Shown piece after piece: positions 57,491 to 64,000 of a stretch of DNA of 64,000 bases. Both the position numbers and the translations under genes were made by a program. Below the pieces are notes generated by a model. That model did not search any database. It was not told the origin of the DNA and worked only from the letters and a program-made list of their open reading frames with translations. How positions within the stretch are numbered: position 1 is the first letter of the stretch; each line of letters starts with the position of its first letter. Source of the stretch: Pratylenchus scribneri (taxonomy: Eukaryota; Nematoda; Chromadorea; Rhabditida; Pratylenchidae); the NCBI GenBank assembly GCA_030063045.1, contig JAQSEB010000223.1, positions 1 through 64,000 on the forward strand. The letters are read 5' to 3'.

Positions 57491-57929
57491 TGCTGAGTGT
57501 GTGCCTTCCTTAAGGCATCATTCTGCGCTCATCACTTATTTGTTTTATTTCTCTTTAATTGCGGTATTTCACTCGTTCTTTCTCAGACAAAATACAAAAT
57601 ATTAATATAAAAATTACATTTCTTGTCAATTTTTTATACAACTTAAATTTATATGTCCTTATTTTTAGTAAATTTTTTAAATTTCACTGCAGGGATGCCA
57701 TAACTCTTGAAAACCATTCAAAGCAAGTTTTGAGGCAACAAAAATGAGTAGTTCATACCAAAATGCTGTGAATTTTAACAAATTAAATAGCGACTTTCAT
57801 TTGAATATAATTTTATTTAAAAGAAGAGGTTTTAATGCTTTGTTTGAACATATTAAAAATTACAAACAAAATTGTGGGCTGATGAGATCATAGCTATTTT
57901 TGACTATTGAATTTAATGTGAAATAATCA
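57491..57929. other. Gap between minisatellite and VGLUT 3' end
   Basis: AT-rich; includes the flank shared with 54280-54310 and a candidate AATATAATTTTATTTAAA region near 57805 that would serve as the 3' UTR of the minus-strand transporter. No coding sequence supported. Confidence 0.4.
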
Positions 57930-60900
57930 TTAATATTGATGATGGTAATAATTTTGGGCAGAAGAAATGTTATTCGATTGTACATTGTCTTCTGTCGTCC
58001 AAGTTGGCTGATTTTGGGCTGATGAATATTGGGAATATTGCGGTTGTTGGCCATCATCGCCCCAGGCGGCCACAAATGGATTCTGATGATTCGTTGTTGG
58101 GCCAATCGCCGTCGATTGTTGTTGATAATAGGCATCAGCTGCCCCTGTTATTTGAAATTTGGGAGATGTAGATAAAAATTTGAACATAAATTAGATTAAA
58201 AATTTTGTAAAGAATTAATCTAACTAGGCGGAATGCAGAATTATTCTAACCAGGCGGAATTATTCTAACTAGGCAGAATTATTCTAACTAGGCGGAATTA
58301 TTCTAACCAGGCGGAATTATTCTAACCAGGCGGAATTATTCTAACCAGGCGGAATTATTAAATCAGAACAGGCGGAATTATTCTAACCAGACGGAATTAT
58401 TCTAACCAGGCGGAATTATTCTAACTAGGCGGAATTATTCTAACCAGGCGGAATTATTCTAACCAGGCGGAATTATTCTAACCAGGCGGAATTATTCTTA
58501 ACCAGGCGGAATTATTCTAACCAGGCGGAATTATTCTAACCAGGCGGAATTATTCTAACTAGGCGGAATTACAAATCAGAATAGGCAGAATTATTCTAAC
58601 CAGGCGGAATTATTCTAACCAGGCGGAATTATTCTAACCAGGCGGAATTACAAATCAGAATAGGCGGAATTATTCTAACCAGGCGGAATTATTTAAAATC
58701 AGAACAGGCGGAATAAAATCAGAACAGGCGGAATAAAATCAGAACAGGCGGAATTATTTAAAATCAGAACAGGCGGAATAAAATCAGAACAGGCGGAATT
58801 ATTTAAAATCAGAACAGGCGGAATTATTCTAACTAGGTGGAATTATTTCAGGCGGAATTAAATTTGGATTAAATTAAGATTGATTAAAAATCTTAAATAT
58901 TGAATGCCCGAAATTCCATAGCAATATTTAAACTTATTGTAAAAATTGATGGACAAAAAGCCATATTAGTTTAATTTATGATTACCCCCATCTCCTGCCA
59001 TTCCAGCAATTTGTGCCGGAAATGGATCGAATTTGACTGTGCCAACTGCTCCGTAGCTGCTTTTCCGTTTACCGGCCTCATCCATTGCGCGCGCCTGAGC
59101 CGCCTTTTCCGCATTCCATGCAATCCGTTCTTCCTCTTCCCCTTCCTTTGGTTCGGCCCAATCCTTTCAAATTTGAATTATTTTTGGGAAAATTTCCACT
59201 AAAATTGAGCCTTACCTGCAATTCACCAGAAGCATAAACTGCGTAGAAAGTGATCCCGGTGAAGTGAATGAGAGAAGCTAGCAAAAAGACGGTTACCTGC
59301 GGACGTGAATTTAGAGTGGATTTTGGACTACCCTCTTTCCTCGTAAATAGGACATTATCAGTGCCATTCTTTTGACCACAACTCAAATAGGCAATTGCCA
59401 ATTTTGGAAGGCAATATATCTTTGGAAAGCTCAAAGTGCCCTCTACAATTTGGCAATTTTAAATTTTAATTAAATCCAGGCTTTAAAAAAAGTTACATGT
59501 CTTTGAATGTAGTAAACCCGAATATCTGTATTGGAGGAAAATCCACTTATTTTTACAAATTATTTTAACATTTCAAAAAACAATTAGAATTGGCCACTTT
59601 TTAGAGGACATTTAGGGCTTTCAAATGGCATATCGCCTTCCTGAATTGGTTACTTCCTTCTCGAGATATGGCCAAAAGAGTGGCCCAGGGTATTGAAATT
59701 TCCTCTATTTCACCCTCTCATCTTACCCATCCATTCGGATTTCCCTTTGAAGTCAATGATTCCACAACGAATGGACAAATCAGGCCGGCCAATGTGCCAA
59801 TTCCATTGGAGAAACCCATGAGTATAGCGGCATAACGTGGCGCAATGTCCAAATGGTTGACATTGAAACCGGAAATGGCGAATCCACTGTGGAAAATATA
59901 TGAAATAATTAATGGCATTTTATGAATGAATTTATGATTGTTACCGAATCCTCGAATAGACAATATGTTAAACACATTTTGTACCACTTTTTAGCCATTT
60001 CTTCAAAGAAAAACTAAAATTTCTGCCTCTTACCATTGGAATTTCCAAGGTCATTAATCGGTTAGGGGAAGAAGGAAGAAGGAACTCTATTGCTGCTATA
60101 TCCCCATTGTTTTGACACCAAATGCTACATTTTACATGATCTACTGCTGATTAAGCCGAGAATCCATATAAAAAAATACTTGGATTCATAATTGTTTTTT
60201 GGGAGTATTTTATGGAATAAAGAGAAGTGAAGGATAAGGGCATTTTAGAGGGAGAAAATTGAAGAAAGAGAACATTGGATTACGGTACCTCGAGGAAGCC
60301 TGTAGAGCAAAGTGCTAAAAAAGTTAAAAAAGGACAAAAGAAATGATGATTGCCTAAAAGAATAACAAGACTCCGATGAGATTAATATGGCCTAGTGGTG
60401 TGGTGATTAGGGTTGGAGACGGTCGGTCAACCGAACCGAAATCGAACCGATTTTTAAAAAAAAACCGAACCGAAAAACGAGGTCCGAAAACCGGGAAAAC
60501 TGAGGGTCAAAACCGACCGGCTTTTCGGTTTTTCCCTTTCAGCCTGAAAAACAATTTTTGATAAAAATTTTACGGTATGCAGCCATTTTTGTTATGTGAA
60601 TTCAGATGGATGTATCCGAAAGTACCTCGGGAGAAAAAGTCTACGGATTCATAATTGTTTGTTAAGCTTATAGAATAATTGGAGGATTACGGCATTTTAA
60701 TTAGGGAGAATATTGTACATAGAATAGAAGAGGGGAAGGATTGGATTATACGGTATTTGAAGGAAGCCAATAGAAAAAAATGCTAAAAATTGATAAAGGG
60801 CAAAAAGAAATGATGATGGCCTAAAAGAATATTAATTCTTTGGATGGTGGATATGGTCTTTGGATTACGGTACCAGAATGATGAAAGGGCCTTCGAGCAT

Positions 60901-62981
60901 ATTTTTACGACCTCCCACATAATAATTTTTACTCCATATTGCGGCATTTAAATTTGGGAAAATAAGAGGAAAGAAAAAAATGGCATTTAATGGAGTATTT
61001 TATGGTATTTTTACCGGTTGGCCGACACTTGGGGACCCGACATTTGCGGACCAAACAGTCTGGTGCCGATAATGGTAAAGCTAGTGTGGAATTGTTTAAG
61101 ATATATTATTAAGCATAATATTAGCTACAAAATAATATTTAATACATTGGCTAATGTTGAATATTCACCGAGTTATGGCCAAAAAATCTTTAATTTTATT
61201 AAAATTGTGTTTTTGGCTGTTTTTTGGCTATAACTCGGTGAATATTCAACATTGATCAATGCTTTTGATGTTATTTTGTAGCTAATTTCATGCCTAATAA
61301 TATGCCATAAACAATGCCACAATAGCTTTACCACCATCAGCGTCAAACCGTTTCGTCCGCAAGTGTCGTAATACGATTTTTACCTGCATCCAACGGCAAT
61401 GATCAAAGCTAAAAATTGGATAGAAAATTATTGGATGAATTTAGCCACAAACCAATCATTGCAGTTCGTTCACTCCTCGTGTAGGCAACAATCAAAAGGA
61501 AAAGTGCTTCACAGCCAAAGCCTAATTTATATAATAATAGTGGGTATGGGGATAGGCCGCTTACCGCCACAGTTAAAAATTTTGCGCACTGCAGTGGTGG
61601 ACAAAATTTTATTGGAACGCAAATAGTCGGCCAGCCTGCCACCAGTCAACACCACACAACCCTAAATGGGGATGGATTTTATGGATTTGGCCTTTTCTTC
61701 TGGCCATATCTCGAGAAGGAAGCAACCAATTCAGGAAGGCAATATGCCATTTGAAGCCCTAAATATCCTCTAAAAAGTGGCAAAGCTAACTGTTTTTTTG
61801 AAATGCCAAAATAAATTGTAAAATAAGCGGCTTTTCCTCCAACCAAATATATTCTGGTTTATTCCACTCAAAGACATGTAACTTTTTTAAAGCCTGGATT
61901 CTATAAAATATAAAATGGCAAAATTATAGAAGACACTATGGACTTTCAAATAATATATCGCCTTCACGAATTGGCAATTGCCTCGTTGAATTATGGACCA
62001 AAAATCAGTGGGTACTCAATAAGCTGTTCTCCCATTCCCAATCTCTTTGTCGGCGGTTTATAATAACTCATCAAGAACTGGACTAATTTCAATGATTTTG
62101 TTATCAAATTAAAGAGCAGACTTTTGGCTATCCAATGACATTAATTTTATTTAAATTGAATTCCATCAATTCTGAACCAATTTAAATAAAATTGATTTCA
62201 TTGGATAGCCAAAAGTCTGCTCTTTAATTTGATATCAAAAAGGCCAAAATTTGTTCACTTCTTGACGAGTTATTCTAAACGGCGCCAAGTTGGCTACGGG
62301 GATAAGTTAGGTAATTTCCCCTCAAATTTTGTTGGCTCCCAACCCAAAGGCACACGAACCATGACGGCGTGGGGAAGAGCAGCGATGAATCCACTCTGAA
62401 AATGTGTATGAAATTCGATTTTATTCACATTTTTTGCATACTATTTTAACCTAATTTTTACCTAAAAAGTAGATTTTTGACTTCTAATAAATCAAAAATC
62501 GGTTTTAGACCTTACAAACCTTATACCAATTTGTAGATCTTATCGAGATGCATCGAATGGTATATAATAATTAAAGTGGTTTTAAACCGTTTAAACCACA
62601 TTTTCCAGTTTGTGATTTTAAACCACTTTAATTTTGGGTCAAAACCTGACAAATTTTATATTCCAAAGTTTTTTAGGGTCTAAAACCGGTCTCTGATTTA
62701 TTAGAAGTCAAAAACTTTTTTTAGAAATAAGTTTTTTAGGTAAAAAATATTTATCATTATTTTTTTGAATTATGGGACTACATCGTTGATTCGAAGGCCG
62801 AGCACATCGCGCATATAGGTCAGTTGATTTTGGAGGAGGAGGTAAAAATTCCAGCTTCGAGCGAAATTGGCAACCCAAAATTATAGGAAAATTAGGTGAA
62901 GGAAAATGGACATTAGACACGTACAATGATGGCCCAAACCGGTTTGGATATGAAGATTTGACGCCATGGAACGGTCGACAA
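57930..62981 (-). CDS. Vesicular glutamate transporter-like protein (SLC17 family), 5' end missing
   Basis: Major-facilitator transporter that loads glutamate into synaptic vesicles. Exons on the minus strand: 62981-62925, 62874-62782, 62395-62360, 61661-61565, 61521-61453, 61408-61384, 59886-59727, 59296-59216, 59163-58986, 58144-57930 (336 residues, frame kept throughout). VGLUT signatures: [105 protein letters not shown] and [13 protein letters not shown]. The C-terminal tail is Gln/Asn/Tyr-rich. TM1-6 must lie beyond the right edge. The intron 62924-62875 ends in GG instead of AG. The C. elegans counterpart would be eat-4 or a vglu paralogue; I cannot choose between them. Confidence 0.9.
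58222..58855. repeat. GGCGGAATTATT minisatellite, mixed form, in the last VGLUT intron
   Basis: About 30 units mixing 19-bp (ATTCTAACC), 24-bp (AAAATCAGAAC) and shorter (GGCGGAATAAAATCAGAACA) variants. It fills most of intron 58145-58985. It is the most heterogeneous of the four arrays and therefore probably the oldest. Confidence 0.92.
59355..59695. repeat. Foldback repeat of the TCTCGAGAAGGAAG family, VGLUT intron
   Basis: Starts CAGTGCCATTCTTTTGACC and ends TCTCGAGATATGGCCAAAAG, then AGTGGCCC. It occupies the intron between exons 59886-59727 and 59296-59216. A second copy is at 61690-62010. Confidence 0.65.
60000..61383. repeat. Repeat-filled VGLUT intron
   Basis: 60080-60330 and 60600-60830 are diverged direct copies of each other (AAAAATACTTGGATTCATAA versus AAAAAGTCTACGGATTCATA; AAGAAATGATGATTGCCTAA versus AAGAAATGATGATGGCCTAA). 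Between them, 60440-60535 is an ACCGAACCGAAA-rich stretch, preceded by an A-box-like TGGCCTAGTGGTGTGG. 61020-61365 is a foldback with CACCGAGTTATGGCCAAAAA arms. No exon seen. Confidence 0.5.
61690..62300. repeat. Two foldback repeats in one VGLUT intron
   Basis: 61690-62010 belongs to the TCTCGAGAAGGAAG family; about 62050-62300 belongs to the CAACTTGACGCC family, with the inverted pair GAGCAGACTTTTGGCTATCC (62115) and its complement (62203). They lie side by side between exons 62395-62360 and 61661-61565. Confidence 0.65.
62480..62715. repeat. Foldback element with CTAATAAATCA ends, VGLUT intron
   Basis: Left GACTTCTAATAAATCAAAAA and right TGATTTATTAGAAGTCAAAA; includes TTATCGAGATGCATCGAATG. 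Same family as 51170-51440. Located between exons 62874-62782 and 62395-62360. Confidence 0.7.
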
Positions 62982-64000
62982 CTGAAAGGAAATGGAATTT
63001 TTTTTGACGATTCATAATTCAGTAATGAATGAACTGTTTTGTATGATTTAAAGAACATTTAATATAGTCCAAAGTCTTGGCTATCTTTTGCCATATTGAT
63101 CATTCGAAATTGTAATGCTTTAGTCAAGTTAAGGCCATAAATTAAAGAGGGTAATTTCCAACAAATTCGGAAGGAATGTTATCAGAAAATTTGATGCATT
63201 ATAATACAACAGCAAAAAAATAATTCGAATGATTTAAATTGTATTTAAAAGATCAAAGACTTGGCTATCCAATGATATATTGATCATTCTTAACGATAAA
63301 GATTGCCAATTTATGGCCATTTTAGAAAAGGGAAATTCCAGTGAATTGGGAAGAGACCGGGGATTGTTCATTTTTTGACGATTCATAATTCAATATCGAA
63401 TGAACATATTTGAATGATTTAAAGTGTATTTAATATTCCTGAATGTTGGCTCTTTCCAATGACCTATTGATGGTAGAGAAAAAATTAATATTTAATCAAG
63501 TTACCATAAATTAAATAGAGTAATTTCCAATGAGTAGAAAGAATGGGACTGGAAATTTGGCGCATTATAGTTCAACAAAGAATGAACCTATTTAAATGAT
63601 TTAAAGTATATTTAATAGCCCTAAATCTTGGCTATCCAATGATATATGTTGATCATTCAAGAGTAGAGTCGCGGTCACGTTATGCCAGGGGTCCGATCCG
63701 TCCTTATTTATAAGATTTGTCCTTATTTTGAGAGATCAAATCTTACAAAATTAAAATGTCCTTATTTGTAAGAATTGTCCTTATTTTTAGTGAATTGTCT
63801 TATTTTGTTTGATTTTTCAGAAAATTGTCATTTTTTCCTTACAAAATGCCAAAATTTTTCGCTGCGCGGCCAATTTTGTCTAATTTTTCTCCTTGCAGTG
63901 CCAGTTTTCGTTAAAATTTTTCTCTCTCGGGCAATTTTTCTTAAAATTTTTCTTTTTGAGGAATAAAAATTTAAGCCCAAATAGAATATACATAGGAGAT
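62982..64000. other. Right edge: VGLUT intron or upstream sequence
   Basis: No further VGLUT exon found. 63050-63660 contains repeated TTGGCTATCCAATGATATATTGATCATTC-type pieces (three diverged copies, related to 52440-52795). 63700-63960 contains TGTCCTTATTT repeats and CCTTGCAGTGCCA-type pieces like those near 1385 and 31000. Confidence 0.45.

Overview
This is nematode nuclear DNA. It is AT-rich and intron-rich, with many introns of about 45-60 bp and a heavy load of repeats. The protein set is animal: V-ATPase subunit a, CNOT3, MED15, BCL7, CDC45, ISD11/LYRM4, a vesicular glutamate transporter and a GTP-cyclohydrolase feedback regulator. A serpentine chemoreceptor of the Srg/Srv type and an unc-32-like alternative-exon arrangement point to Nematoda. 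A clade IV/tylenchid worm would fit, but I cannot fix the genus from the sequence. Gene models were built by reading exons, splice sites and phases by eye. Most junctions keep frame; exceptions are stated in the entries.

Layout. 98-11323 (-): V-ATPase subunit a, lacking only its 3' end beyond the left edge; it holds a pair of homologous, apparently mutually exclusive exons. 12160-19014 (+): CNOT3/NTL-3, complete, divergent from the V-ATPase gene across about 0.8 kb. 20220-23226: a complete-looking hAT DNA transposon with 16-bp inverted ends, an 8-bp target duplication and a multi-exon transposase on the minus strand. 23393-26750 (+): an unrecognised lysine/glutamine-rich gene. 27003-33429 (-): a MED15-like Mediator subunit. 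34103-35218 (+): BCL7 (SWI/SNF). 36209-48555 (+): CDC45, whose 5.9-kb intron (41844-47755) contains four antisense GFRP-like genes in tandem. 48799-49488 (+): ISD11/LYRM4. 50345-52978 (-): a multi-chromodomain protein with a C-terminal array of 13-residue basic repeats. 55483-56734 (+): an Srg/Srv-like 7TM receptor between two minisatellite blocks. 57930-62981 (-): the 3' two-thirds of a VGLUT/SLC17 transporter, running off the right edge.

Repeats are the other main content. They fall into recurring families: (i) dispersed elements carrying a 47-bp minisatellite with a TTTAAACGGTTTAAACC core (seven sites); (ii) 0.25-0.6-kb foldback elements, two of which have perfect 8-bp target duplications and so behave like non-autonomous hAT elements; (iii) arrays built on GGCGGAATTATT (four sites near the receptor, the transporter and the unknown gene); (iv) tRNA-derived, SINE-like pieces. 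Several foldback families share one internal module (roughly CGAGACGCATCGAATGGTAT).

Most genes are housekeeping genes (acidification, mRNA decay, transcription, replication, Fe-S assembly) and do not form a single pathway. The most unusual points are the nested GFRP cluster, the paired V-ATPase exons 36 bp apart, a transposon whose target duplication copied a CDC45 splice donor, and the chromodomain/basic-repeat protein.
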